A stretch of DNA of 64,000 nucleotides from Micromonospora arborensis (lineage in GTDB: Bacteria; Actinomycetota; Actinomycetes; Mycobacteriales; Micromonosporaceae): NCBI RefSeq assembly GCF_003205615.1, contig NZ_PYBV01000013.1, positions 90,384 to 154,383 of the forward strand. Reading direction: 5' to 3'. Both the position numbers and the translations under genes were made by a program. The notes beneath the pieces are model-generated. The model did not search any database. It was given only the letters and a program-made list of their open reading frames with translations, and was not told where the DNA came from. The stretch's first letter is position 1. Each line of letters opens with the position of its first letter. Positions 34,852 through 43,879 of this stretch are shown piece by piece.

Positions 34852-36033
34852 CTACTGGATGGTCAGGCTCATTCGTTCGCAGAGGCCCCGCAACTCCGGC
34901 GAGACAACCCTCTTGCGCAGCAGCGCCCGCGCGGTCTCCCCCGCCGCCGCCGACGACCGGGCATGTTGCGGACCAACACGCTCGGCGGTGAGCAGCATCC
35001 GCACCGCATCCCGATCCCGACCCACCGCCTCGGCGGCCCGACCCATGTCGAGCCAGAAATACACCTGCCGCACCGCTGGCAGCCCCGCCAGTTCGACACC
35101 CGCAGCCGTCTCCAACGCCGCTTCGGGGCGGCCGGTGTCGAGTTCGAAGGCCATCCGCCACAGCGCCACATTCCGTGGCCCCCAGGCGAGATCCCAGCTC
35201 TCCGTCTCACCGGTACGCGTGGCGATCCGCGCGGCCTCGGTGAGATGCCCCTCGGCGCTTGCGTGGTCGCGCAGGCCGGCGAGGTGAAGCGCCCGCGCCA
35301 AGTGCAGGAAGCCGAGTACGTCCAACGCGCCGTCCCTCGCGCTGCCCGCCAGGTCAGCGGCGGCCACGTCACAGAGCGTTCGCGCCGGCCCGAATGCCCC
35401 CGAGTACGCGGAAACCCGGGCGCGGTTGGCAGCCGCGACCCCCGCGGCCACCGGATCATCGAGCAGACCCGCGGCCTGTGCGCAGCGCTCTGCGGCCAGC
35501 CACGCGTGAGCAGGGAAGCTGACGTTCAGGAGTGAACCCATCGCCACGCCATATACCGGCACCATCTCGGTGAGCGCCGCACGCCGATCGGTGAGACCGT
35601 GCATCGCCGGCACCAGATCGACCAGCCGGCGCAGGGCACCCGCATAGTCACACCGCCCGTACAGGTCACGCACGAGAGCCGCCTCACGCTGCACCTGCTC
35701 GGTCGTTGCGGCGGTGTCGCCACGCCCGGTCATCGGCGTGTCCATCATGATCCGCCACACCCGCTCCGCGTCGATGCGAGCGGCATCGAGCTGCCGGTCG
35801 GCCGGCGTGTACGCCTGCCCGGTCAGATCGGCCACCGAGCATTCGAGCGCGGCGGCCAGGTCCACCACCATGTACCGATCGGTGCGCTGCTGCCCGCGCT
35901 CGATCCGTGACCAGGACGTGTGCGAGACACCGGCGCGGCTGGCGGCATACCGCACGCTCCAGCCACGCAGTTCGCGGCGAGCACGAATGCGATCACCGAT
36001 CGACGGATCATCAGGTATCGGGCGGCGAGGCAT
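34852..36033 (-). CDS. XRE-type regulator with TPR-like C-terminus (second)
   Basis: 393 aa from the ATG at 36031-36033. HTH: IGDRIRARRELRGWSVRYAASRAGVSHTSWSRIERGQQRTDRYMVVDLAAAL. The C-terminal ~310 residues are TPR-like helices. It shares architecture and orientation with the neighbouring regulator at 33331-34521, suggesting duplication or a family of paralogues. It is divergent from the nucleotidyltransferase gene. Confidence 0.82.
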   Translation of the reverse strand: MPRRPIPDDPSIGDRIRARRELRGWSVRYAASRAGVSHTSWSRIERGQQRTDRYMVVDLAAALECSVADLTGQAYTPADRQLDAARIDAERVWRIMMDTPMTGRGDTAATTEQVQREAALVRDLYGRCDYAGALRRLVDLVPAMHGLTDRRAALTEMVPVYGVAMGSLLNVSFPAHAWLAAERCAQAAGLLDDPVAAGVAAANRARVSAYSGAFGPARTLCDVAAADLAGSARDGALDVLGFLHLARALHLAGLRDHASAEGHLTEAARIATRTGETESWDLAWGPRNVALWRMAFELDTGRPEAALETAAGVELAGLPAVRQVYFWLDMGRAAEAVGRDRDAVRMLLTAERVGPQHARSSAAAGETARALLRKRVVSPELRGLCERMSLTIQ

Positions 36034-36207
36034 CAGCGGTACTCCCGGGGTGGTGAACTGCTGGCACTTCGGACGGTACACCGAAGAAACATCGTCATCA
36101 GTGACCGCGCGACTACGCTTGAACGGGTCGCTACGCAACTGGCCACAGCGAGGTCCGTGCGTGGATAGCCACTCGCCGAAGATCATCTGGTGCGGCAGAG
36201 TGGTCCC

Positions 36208-37014
36208 ATGACCGGCAGAGGATTGACCGTCGACGGATCGATCGCACGCGAAGGCGCGCTGAGTCGGGTTCCACCGGCGTTCGGCGGTGTCGTCGACGCG
36301 GCACGCACCCGGATAGTCGAGGCAGTCGGCGGCCGCCGACTGCACAGCGCCTACCTCTACGGCAGCATTCCGCGTGGCACCGCCGTACCCGGAGTCTCTG
36401 ATCTTGATCTGTTGCTCGCTCTGCACGCCGAGCCGACCGAGGCCGACCGGCGGGATGCCACGCGGATCGAGGAAGCCCTCGACCAGTCGTTCGACGAGAT
36501 CGACGGCGTGGGCATCCTGCTGTTCAGCGCACGCACCCTGCTCAGCGAGCTTGAACGTCACGATCTCGGCTTCTTCGTCGCCTGCCTGTGCACTCCCCTG
36601 CTGGGCGACGACCTCGCCGACCAACTCCCCGGCTATCGGCCCACTCCCCTGCTCGCCCGCGAGACGAACGGCGACCTGTCGATCGCTCTTGCGGACTGGC
36701 GTCGGCAGGCGGCCGAGGCGAGCACCGACAAGCAACGTAGGAGTCTCTGCCGGCTCGTCGCTCGTCGCATCGTCCGGACGGGATTCACCCTGGTCATGCC
36801 TCGCTGGGGAGGCTGGACAAGCGACCTCATCGAGTCCGCCGAGGCGTTCGGTCGCTACTACCCGGAACGCGCCGAGCAGATGCGCGCGGCTGCCAGGACC
36901 GGGCGTGCGCCCTCGGCGGATCCGGCGGTACTACGCCACCTCATCGACGACCTGGGGCCATGGCTCGCGGTGGAGTACGCGGCCGTCCATGGTGAGAAGG
37001 CGGTCCGTCCCTGA
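36208..37014 (+). CDS. Nucleotidyltransferase-domain protein
   Basis: 268 aa from the ATG at 36208 (GTG at 36190 also in frame). The N-terminal signature AYLYGSIPRGTAVPGVSDLDLLLAL contains the GS and D-x-D of the NTP_transf_2 fold, with the third Asp probably in FDEIDGVGI. The C-terminal half is helical. It resembles aminoglycoside-type or MNT-like transferases; the substrate is unknown. It ends just before an IS110-family remnant. Confidence 0.75.
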   Translation: MTGRGLTVDGSIAREGALSRVPPAFGGVVDAARTRIVEAVGGRRLHSAYLYGSIPRGTAVPGVSDLDLLLALHAEPTEADRRDATRIEEALDQSFDEIDGVGILLFSARTLLSELERHDLGFFVACLCTPLLGDDLADQLPGYRPTPLLARETNGDLSIALADWRRQAAEASTDKQRRSLCRLVARRIVRTGFTLVMPRWGGWTSDLIESAEAFGRYYPERAEQMRAAARTGRAPSADPAVLRHLIDDLGPWLAVEYAAVHGEKAVRP

Positions 37015-37197
37015 CGATGCACCATGCCCTGTCCGAGCGACGCGAGCGAACATGGCCACCACTCAGGCTCGGGCATCTACCTGCTTGACACTCCTACGCC
37101 GTATCAGGTCCGCTCCCGAACAGGTGCGAGCCCGGTTCCGGGGTCAAAGCACCCGGATTATGTTGATCATCGCCTGCCGGCTGCGGCCTTCCGCCAC

Positions 37198-37684
37198 CGC
37201 CGACATCGAGGTGTTCACTTGTTCCACCGTCTTGCGTGACCTGGCCCGCCGGGTCCGCTTCCTTGAAGCTGAAGCCCGCTCGTACGAGAAAGCCTTCCTT
37301 GCCATCGTGCGCGTCTGGCGGCCTGACCTTCTGGATCTGACCGGGGTCGGCGCAATCGTCGCCGCTACCGTCCTGACCTCCTGGTCGCATCCCGGCCGAT
37401 GCCGCAACGACAGCGCCTTCGCCATGCTCGCCGGCGCCGCACCCATCCCTGCGTCCAGTGGCAAGACCATCCGTCACCGGCTCAACCGTGCAGGCAACCG
37501 CCAGCTCAACCGAGCCTTGCACACCATCGTGCAGACCCGGCTCAAGAAAGACGAAGCCACGCAGGCCTACGCCGAGCGACGCCGCACCGAAGGCAAAACC
37601 GACCGAGAGATCAAGCGATGCCTCAAACGCTACGTCGCCCGGCAGCTCTACCGGGTCCTCGAAACAACACCCTCAACCCCTTGA
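37198..37684 (+). mobile_element. IS110-family transposase, C-terminal remnant
   Basis: The frame from about 37198 to the TGA at 37682 encodes the Transposase_20 (IS116/IS110/IS902) C-terminal domain: LTGVGAIVAATVLTSWSHPG, then FAMLAGAAPIPASSGKTIRH, LNRAGNRQLNRALHTIVQTR and a long helical end. The N-terminal DEDD catalytic domain (~200 residues) is missing; the frame continues 5' only into the shadow of the nucleotidyltransferase gene. No inverted terminal repeats are seen, as expected for IS110. It ends 25 bp from the first gene of the biosynthetic cluster. The 37015-37197 stretch has no gene. Confidence 0.85.
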
Positions 37685-37709
37685 CGAACCATAGGAGCGT
37701 CTTACTCGT

Positions 37710-39446
37710 CTAGTCGGTGATCTCGCAGACCACACCGCCGGCCGCGACCGGGGTGCCGACCGCGACGCGGAGGTCTTTGACCGTGCCGGCACGCTGAGCA
37801 GGCAAGGGTTGTTCCATCTTCATCGCCTCCAGGACGGCGATCAGCTGGCCCGGTTGGACGCGGTCGCCCTCGGCCACCGCGAGCCGGACCACGGTGCCCT
37901 GCATCGGGGAGAGCAACGTGGTCGACGACGATGCCGCGGGGCGCGACCCGGCCGGGCGGCGTGCGGGCGGGCGCGGGGCCGCGGCGGTGGGTGCCGGGCG
38001 GATGGCCGGCATCGCCACCTCGACCCGGCGGCCGTTGACCTCGACCACCACGACCTGGCGGGGTTGCGGTGAAGCGGGCGGCTCTTCGGGGATCACCGGC
38101 TCGATGCGGTTGTCGAAGTCGTTCTCGATCCAGCCGGTGTGGACGCGGAACGGGGAGTCGGTGAAGGCGGGATCCTCCACCACGGCCCGGTGGAACGGCA
38201 GCAACGTGGCGACGCCGTCGACGCGGAACTCCGCCAGGGCCCGCCGCGCGCGCTGCAGCGCCTGCTGCCGGTCGGCGCCGGTGACCACCAGCTTGGCCAG
38301 CAGCGAGTCGAAGACCGGCGAGACCACCGAGCCTGCCCGCACCCCGGCGTCGAGGCGGACGCCGGGTCCGGCCGGCGGATCGAAGCAGGCCACTGTGCCG
38401 GGCGCCGGCACGAACCCACGGCCAGGGTCCTCACCGTTGATTCGGAACTCGATGGCGTGGCCGCGTACCGGAGGGTCGTCGTAGCCGATCGCCTCGCCGT
38501 CGGCGAGCCGGAACATCTCGCGGACCAGGTCGATGCCGGTGACCTCCTCGCTGACCGGGTGCTCGACCTGCAGGCGGGTGTTCACCTCCAGGAACGACAG
38601 CGTGCCGTCGGCGCCGACCAGGAACTCGCAGGTGCCCGCCCCGACGTAGCCGGCCGCGGCGAGGATCGCCTTGGAGGCGCGGCGCAGTTCAGCGTCCTGC
38701 GCCGCGGTGAGGAACGGCGCGGGGGCCTCTTCGACCACCTTCTGGTGGCGGCGTTGAAGCGTGCAGTCGCGGGTGGAGACCACGACCACGGCGCCGTGCC
38801 GGTCGGCCAGGCACTGCGTCTCGACGTGCCGGGGCCGGTCGAGGTAGCGCTCGACGAAGCACTCACCGTAGCCGAACGCTGCCGTCGCCTCGCGGACGGC
38901 CGAGGCGAACAGCTCGGGGATGGACGACAGGTCGCGGACAACCTTGAGCCCGCGCCCGCCGCCGCCGTGCACCGCCTTGATCGCGATCGGCAGGCCGTGC
39001 TCGCGGGCGAACCCCACCGCTTCGTCGGCGTCACTGATCGGCTGGAGCGTGCCCGCCACCAGCGGTGCGCCGGCCCGGCGGGCGATGGCGCGGGCGCTGA
39101 CCTTGTCGCCCAGTTGGCGGATCGCCGACGGCGGCGGGCCGATCCAGACCAGCCCGGCGTCCAGCACGGCCTGGGCGAAATCGGCGTCCTCGGAGAGGAA
39201 CCCGTAGCCGGGGTGGACGGCGTCGGCGTTGGCGGACGCTGCCACCGCCAGCAGCTGGCCCCGATCCAGGTAGGTGTCCGCGACGGTCTCGCCGGCCAGC
39301 AGGTACGCCTCGTCGGCGACGGCCGCGTGCACGGCGTCGCGGTCCGCGCCGGCGTAGACGGCCAGGCTCACCAGGCCGGCGTCCGCGGCGGCGCGGGCGA
39401 TCCGCACGGCGATCTCACCGCGGTTGGCGATCAGGATCCGTTTCAT
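37710..39446 (-). CDS. Acyl-CoA carboxylase alpha subunit (biotin carboxylase + BCCP)
   Basis: 578 aa from the ATG at 39444-39446, overlapping the epsilon-subunit stop (ATGA); a longer frame to 39554 is the epsilon gene's shadow. Biotin carboxylase domain: [19 protein letters not shown] at the N-terminus, ATP-grasp loop [11 protein letters not shown], and [18 protein letters not shown]. The biotin acceptor is Lys in VLEAMKMEQ near residue 542, after a Pro/Ala-rich linker. It carboxylates biotin with bicarbonate and ATP and pairs with the beta subunit. As the last gene of the minus-strand operon it supplies extender units for the PKS. Confidence 0.95.
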   Translation of the reverse strand: MKRILIANRGEIAVRIARAAADAGLVSLAVYAGADRDAVHAAVADEAYLLAGETVADTYLDRGQLLAVAASANADAVHPGYGFLSEDADFAQAVLDAGLVWIGPPPSAIRQLGDKVSARAIARRAGAPLVAGTLQPISDADEAVGFAREHGLPIAIKAVHGGGGRGLKVVRDLSSIPELFASAVREATAAFGYGECFVERYLDRPRHVETQCLADRHGAVVVVSTRDCTLQRRHQKVVEEAPAPFLTAAQDAELRRASKAILAAAGYVGAGTCEFLVGADGTLSFLEVNTRLQVEHPVSEEVTGIDLVREMFRLADGEAIGYDDPPVRGHAIEFRINGEDPGRGFVPAPGTVACFDPPAGPGVRLDAGVRAGSVVSPVFDSLLAKLVVTGADRQQALQRARRALAEFRVDGVATLLPFHRAVVEDPAFTDSPFRVHTGWIENDFDNRIEPVIPEEPPASPQPRQVVVVEVNGRRVEVAMPAIRPAPTAAAPRPPARRPAGSRPAASSSTTLLSPMQGTVVRLAVAEGDRVQPGQLIAVLEAMKMEQPLPAQRAGTVKDLRVAVGTPVAAGGVVCEITD

Positions 39447-39616
39447 GGGGCTGCCCTCCTGTCCAGACCGCGCCGCCACGCTGTCGCGTCGCGGCTCCTC
39501 CAGCGCGACCTGGCCGGCGGCGCCACGGGCCCGGCCGGATGCTCGGCCAGCCACGCGCCGATCACCACGGCGACGGCCGCCAATTCCTCCGCGGTGAGCC
39601 CGCCGTGCCGGTTCAC
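39443..39616 (-). CDS. Acyl-CoA carboxylase epsilon subunit, 57 aa
   Basis: A tiny gene from the GTG at 39614-39616 to the TGA at 39443. The product begins [20 protein letters not shown] and ends with Trp/Arg-rich SRWRS...AWRRGL. The T-x-E-E-L-A-A-V-x-x-V helix followed by a W-x-x-x-W-R tail is the pattern of AccE/PccE epsilon subunits, which in Streptomyces and Mycobacterium stabilise the alpha-beta complex. It overlaps the beta gene (GTGA) and the alpha gene (ATGA) exactly, so the beta-epsilon-alpha order is translationally coupled. Confidence 0.8.
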   Translation of the reverse strand: MNRHGGLTAEELAAVAVVIGAWLAEHPAGPVAPPARSRWRSRDATAWRRGLDRRAAP

Positions 39617-41142
39617 AGCGGGATGTTCCCGTGCTTGCGCGGGACGCGGTCGACTCGTTTGTCGCGCAGCGCGCGCAGCGCCCTGGCTACCTGGTCGCGT
39701 GTCTCGCTAGGCAGGATCACCGCGTCCACGTAGCCGCGGTCGGCCGCCACGTATGGGTTGCAGAGCGTCTCCTCGTACTCGGCGCGCAGCCGCTCGCGTT
39801 CCTCCGCGGGCGCCTTCCGATGGAGCACACTGACCGCGCTATCGCTGCCCATCACCGCGATCTGCCCGGTCGGCCAGGCGAACGTGACATCGGTGCCGAG
39901 GTGCTTGGAGCCCATCACGCCATAGCCGCCGCCATACGCCTTGCGGGTGACCACGGTGACCATGGGGACGGTGGCTTCCGCGTACGCGTAGATGAGCTTG
40001 GCGCCGCGGCGGATGATGCCGCCACGTTCCTGTTCCGTGCTGGGCAGGAAGCCGGGCACGTCGACCAGGGTGAGGACCGGCACGTTGAAGGCGTCGCAGA
40101 AACGGATGAAGCGGGCCGCCTTCTCGCTGGCGTCGATGTCGAGCGCGCCGGCCAGGTGCATGGGCTGGTTGGCGACCACGCCGACGCTGCGACCCTCGAC
40201 CCGGCCGAGGCCGCAGATGATGTTGGGGGCGAACAACGCGTGCACCTCGAGCAGCTCGCCGTCGTCCAGCACGCCACGGATGACCTGGGTCATGTCGTAC
40301 GGGCGGCTGCCGTCGTCCGGGATGATCGTGTCCAGGTCGGCGGCCGCGATGGCGGGCGGCGCCGGTGCGTACTCGGGCGGGTCGGTCATGTTGTTCGACG
40401 GCAGGTGGCCGAGCAGCGTACGGACGTAGTCGAACGCGGCCTTCTCGTCGTCGGCCAGGTGGTGCGCGTTGCCGGAGACCGTGTTGTGCGTGTGCGCGCC
40501 GCCCAACTCGTCGTGGTTGACCCGCCGGCCGGTGACCGCGCGCAGCACCTCGGGCCCGGTGACGAACATGTGCGAGATGCCGTCGACCATCACCACGATG
40601 TCGGTGATGGCCGGCGCGTAGACCGCGCCGCCCGCGCACGGCCCGGTCATCAGCGAGATCTGCGGAATGACCCCGGACGCGGCGACGTGCCGGCGGACCA
40701 GCTCGGCGTAGTACGCGAGGGACACCACGCCCTCCTGGATGCGCGCGCCGCCGGAGTCGTTGAGGCCGATGATCGGCACGCCGGTGCGCAACGCCAGGTC
40801 CATCACCTTGATGATCTTCTCGCCGTAGACCTCGCCGAGGCTGCCGCCGAACACGGTGAAGTCCTGGGCGAAGACACAGACCTGCCGGCCGTCGACGGTG
40901 CCGTAGCCGGTGACCACGCCGTCGCCGTACGGCCGCTTGGTGTCCATGCCGAAGTGGTGGCAGCGGTGCCGGGCCAAGGCGTCCAGCTCCACGAAGGAGC
41001 CGCGGTCGAGCAGCGCGTCAACCCGTTCCCGCGCGGTGAGCTTGCCCCTCTCCCGCTGCCGCCGGGCGGCGGCCGGGTCGTACGGCTGCCGGGCGGCCTC
41101 TCGGCGGCGTACCAACTCGGCGTTCCGGTCCGCGGTCGTCAC
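39613..41142 (-). CDS. Acyl-CoA carboxylase beta subunit (carboxyltransferase)
   Basis: 509 aa from the GTG at 41140-41142 (GTGA overlap with KAS III). Typical PccB/AccB fold: N-terminal carboxyltransferase half with [14 protein letters not shown] and [11 protein letters not shown] (acyl-CoA oxyanion hole), C-terminal half with [21 protein letters not shown] and [17 protein letters not shown]. The residue at the acyl-specificity position (Asp in propionyl-specific PccB, Ile in AccB of S. coelicolor) is Gly408 here. A small residue should deepen the pocket, so a longer acyl-CoA substrate is plausible (inference). It makes malonyl- or alkylmalonyl-CoA for the PKS. Confidence 0.93.
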   Translation of the reverse strand: MTTADRNAELVRRREAARQPYDPAAARRQRERGKLTARERVDALLDRGSFVELDALARHRCHHFGMDTKRPYGDGVVTGYGTVDGRQVCVFAQDFTVFGGSLGEVYGEKIIKVMDLALRTGVPIIGLNDSGGARIQEGVVSLAYYAELVRRHVAASGVIPQISLMTGPCAGGAVYAPAITDIVVMVDGISHMFVTGPEVLRAVTGRRVNHDELGGAHTHNTVSGNAHHLADDEKAAFDYVRTLLGHLPSNNMTDPPEYAPAPPAIAAADLDTIIPDDGSRPYDMTQVIRGVLDDGELLEVHALFAPNIICGLGRVEGRSVGVVANQPMHLAGALDIDASEKAARFIRFCDAFNVPVLTLVDVPGFLPSTEQERGGIIRRGAKLIYAYAEATVPMVTVVTRKAYGGGYGVMGSKHLGTDVTFAWPTGQIAVMGSDSAVSVLHRKAPAEERERLRAEYEETLCNPYVAADRGYVDAVILPSETRDQVARALRALRDKRVDRVPRKHGNIPL

Positions 41143-42104
41143 GGGAGGATCACCACCTGGGCCGCGTACGTGAGACCGGCGCCGAACCCGACGAGCAGCG
41201 CCCGGTCCCCGCGCGCCACCGCGCCACGCGACATCAGGTCCTCCATGGCCAGCGGGATGGAGGCGGCCGACGTGTTGCCGCTGTGTACCACGTCCCGCGC
41301 CACCACGGTGGTCGGCGGCAGGCCGAGGCTGCGCGCGGCGGCCTCCACGATCCGCAGGTTGGCCTGGTGCGGGATGAATGCGCCGAGGGCGCCAACGTCG
41401 ATGCCGGCCGCGTCGAGGGCCCGCCGCGACACCTCCGGCACGATCGTGGTCGCCCAGCGGAACACCTCGGGCCCGGCCAGCCGCAGGTACGGCCGTTCCG
41501 GCTTCTCACCCCACGCGTGGTCGTGGCTGATCAGCGCGTGCTGACCGCCAACCGAGCCCCAGCTCACCGGGCCGATGCCCGGGGTGTCGGCCCGGCCCAC
41601 CACGACCGCGCCGGCACCGTCGCCGAACAGGAACGCGCTGCCACGGTCGGTCGGGTCGACAATGTCGCTCATCCGTTCCGAGCCGACCACCACGATCCGC
41701 CGGGCCTGACCGGCACAGACCATCCCGTCGGCCAGCGCGAGCGCGTAGCAGAAGCCCGAGCAGGCGGCGTTGACGTCGAGCCCGGCTGCCGCGTTGGCGC
41801 CGATGAGTTCGGCGATGCGCGGCGCGCCGGGTGGCGACTGCTCGGTGAAGGACATCGAGGCCAACAGGACCATGTCGACTCCCTGTGGGTCGGTGCCGGC
41901 CTGGGCGAGGGCCTTGCGGGACGCCTCGGCGGCCATCGCCAGCACGGTCTCCCCCGCTCCCGCGATCCGCCGGGAGACGATTCCGGAGCGGCGCCGGATC
42001 CATTCGTCGGACGAGTCGATGCGTCCGCAGATCTCCTCGTTGCCGACGACCCGGGCCGGGCGGTACGCGCCGACGCCGAGGATCGCCGAGCCCGGCGTGG
42101 TCAT
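41139..42104 (-). CDS. Ketoacyl-ACP synthase III (FabH-like)
   Basis: 321 aa from the ATG at 42102-42104. The complete catalytic triad of KAS III is visible: Cys in [13 protein letters not shown] (about residue 113), His in [10 protein letters not shown] and Asn in [10 protein letters not shown]. It normally condenses an acyl-CoA with malonyl-ACP; in secondary metabolism relatives also transfer acyl chains. Wedged by 4-bp overlaps between FAAL and the carboxylase beta gene, it probably helps build or transfer the side-chain acyl unit. Priming the PKS is unlikely because the starter is pyrrolyl. Confidence 0.92.
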   Translation of the reverse strand: MTTPGSAILGVGAYRPARVVGNEEICGRIDSSDEWIRRRSGIVSRRIAGAGETVLAMAAEASRKALAQAGTDPQGVDMVLLASMSFTEQSPPGAPRIAELIGANAAAGLDVNAACSGFCYALALADGMVCAGQARRIVVVGSERMSDIVDPTDRGSAFLFGDGAGAVVVGRADTPGIGPVSWGSVGGQHALISHDHAWGEKPERPYLRLAGPEVFRWATTIVPEVSRRALDAAGIDVGALGAFIPHQANLRIVEAAARSLGLPPTTVVARDVVHSGNTSAASIPLAMEDLMSRGAVARGDRALLVGFGAGLTYAAQVVILP

Positions 42105-43879
42105 CACTCCCCCTCTCGGGCACCGGCGCCGAGCGCCACCGGATCCCGTTCGACCCGGGCCCGCTCGATCAGCAGCGGCGCGAAGTGGCCGTCCAGGTAG
42201 CGGCGTCGGCAGGCGCGCCGCTGGATCTTGCCGCTGGAGGTCTTGGCGAGCGTGCCGCGGCGCAGCAGGAGCAGCTCGTCGACGTCGAGCCGGTGATGCT
42301 CGTGGACCGCCGCGCGAACCAGGTCGCGAACCGCGGCCGGGCCGGGCCGCCGCAACACCCGGCCGTCCACCTCGATGAGCAGGACGAGCCGCTCGTACTC
42401 GCCGTCGTCCACGGCGAACGCCGCGGCGCAGTTCGGGTACAGCCCGTCGACGGCGCGCTCGGCCGAGTACTCGATGTCCTGCGGGTAGTAGTTGCGGCCC
42501 TTGCGGATGATCACATCCTTGAGCCGGCCGGTGATGTACAGCTCGCCGTCGTACACGAACCCGAGGTCGCCGGTGCGCAGCCAGGTGCCCGGCCGGTCCG
42601 CGAGGCGCGCCCGGAACGTCTCCTCGGACAGCTCCGGGCGACGCCAGTAGCCGGCCGCCACGCACGGCCCACCGACCCAGATCTCGCCGACCCGGTCAGG
42701 GGCGCACACGACGCGCGTGGCCGGGTCGACGATCCGCACCTCGGTGCCGGGAACGGTGCCGCCGACGCTGACCGCCGGCGTGCTGCCGGCGGACGGGACG
42801 CCGAGGACGCGTACGGTGCCGTCGCGCAGCGCCGCAGCGTCCAGCCGTAGCATCCCCGGCCGCTGGTGCTGGCTGGCGCCGGTGACCTTCAGGGTGTTCT
42901 CGGCGAGGCCGTAACCCGGGCACATCGTGTGCGGGGAGAGCCCGTGCCCGGCGTACGCCTCCTGGAACGCGGTGACCACGTCCCAGCGCACCGGTTCAGC
43001 GCCGTTGGCGGCGACCCGCCAGCGGGACAGGTCGCCGACGTTCGCCGCCGCGCCCTCGGCGGCGGCGCGCACGCACAGCTCGTACGCGAAGCTGGGCGCC
43101 GCCGAATGGGTGCCGCCGAACCGGGCGATCGCCTCCAGCCAGCGGGCCGGCCGCCGCACGAAGGAGTCCGGCGCCATCAGGTACGAGGGCACCCCGGCCC
43201 ACAGCGGCAGGATGATGCCGAAGAGCAGGCCCATGTCGTGGAACAGCGGCAGCCAGTTGACCAGGGTGGCGTCCGGGGAACACGGCCAGAGCTCGTCGGT
43301 CTCGCGGGCGTTGGCCGCGAAGTTCCGATGGGTGACCATGACGCCCTTCGGGTCGCCGGTGGAGCCCGACGTGTACTGCAGCAGCGCGATGTCGTCCGGG
43401 CCCGGCCGGCCCGCCGGCCAGTCCGACGCTGGGTCGACGCGGTCGAGTCCGTCGGTGGCGACCAGGTTCAGGCCGGCCAGCTCCGGTTCGTCGCCGAACC
43501 GCCCGAGCAGGTCGTCGCGCACCGCCTCGGTGGTGAGCACGGTGGTCGTGCCGGCGTCGTCGGCGACGCGGCGCAGGCGGGTCAGGCCGTCCCGCCTGCG
43601 GGGAACCTGGACCGGCGCGCCGGCGACCCGGGCCGACATGCACCCGAGCAGGCTGCGGATGAACTCCAGGCCCGACGGGTAGAGCAGCACCACGGTTCCG
43701 CCGCCGAGCCCCAGCGCGGCCAGGGCCGCGGCCCGGCTTCGGGCCGCCCGGTCGAGCCGGCCGTAGGTCAGGGTCTCCGCGGGGACCTCGCCGTCGCGCA
43801 GGAAGACGTAAGCTGTGCGATCCGACTGCTGCGCACCGCGCCGCCGGAGGATCTCCGGCAAGGTGTCCACTGTGTTCAT
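42104..43879 (-). CDS. Fatty acyl-AMP ligase (FAAL)
   Basis: 591 aa from the ATG at 43877-43879, overlapping the PKS stop (ATGA). The ANL core motif LLQYTSGSTGDPKGVMVTHR is present. The FAAL-type signatures WLPLFHDMGLLFGI, RVAANGAEPVRWD and CPGYGLAENTLKVTG set it apart from amino-acid or CoA ligases, and the C-terminal subdomain ends AKTSSGKIQRRACRRRYL with the catalytic Lys. FAALs activate fatty acids as acyl-AMP and pass them to a carrier protein. In this cluster it is the only visible entry point for a fatty acid. Confidence 0.93.
   Translation of the reverse strand: MNTVDTLPEILRRRGAQQSDRTAYVFLRDGEVPAETLTYGRLDRAARSRAAALAALGLGGGTVVLLYPSGLEFIRSLLGCMSARVAGAPVQVPRRRDGLTRLRRVADDAGTTTVLTTEAVRDDLLGRFGDEPELAGLNLVATDGLDRVDPASDWPAGRPGPDDIALLQYTSGSTGDPKGVMVTHRNFAANARETDELWPCSPDATLVNWLPLFHDMGLLFGIILPLWAGVPSYLMAPDSFVRRPARWLEAIARFGGTHSAAPSFAYELCVRAAAEGAAANVGDLSRWRVAANGAEPVRWDVVTAFQEAYAGHGLSPHTMCPGYGLAENTLKVTGASQHQRPGMLRLDAAALRDGTVRVLGVPSAGSTPAVSVGGTVPGTEVRIVDPATRVVCAPDRVGEIWVGGPCVAAGYWRRPELSEETFRARLADRPGTWLRTGDLGFVYDGELYITGRLKDVIIRKGRNYYPQDIEYSAERAVDGLYPNCAAAFAVDDGEYERLVLLIEVDGRVLRRPGPAAVRDLVRAAVHEHHRLDVDELLLLRRGTLAKTSSGKIQRRACRRRYLDGHFAPLLIERARVERDPVALGAGAREGE

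Noticed and set aside
42104..43879. FAAL considered as a second amino-acid adenylation enzyme
   Set aside because: PLFHDMGL and NGAEPVR motifs are of fatty acyl-AMP ligase type and differ from the proline-type A protein at 55354-56877.
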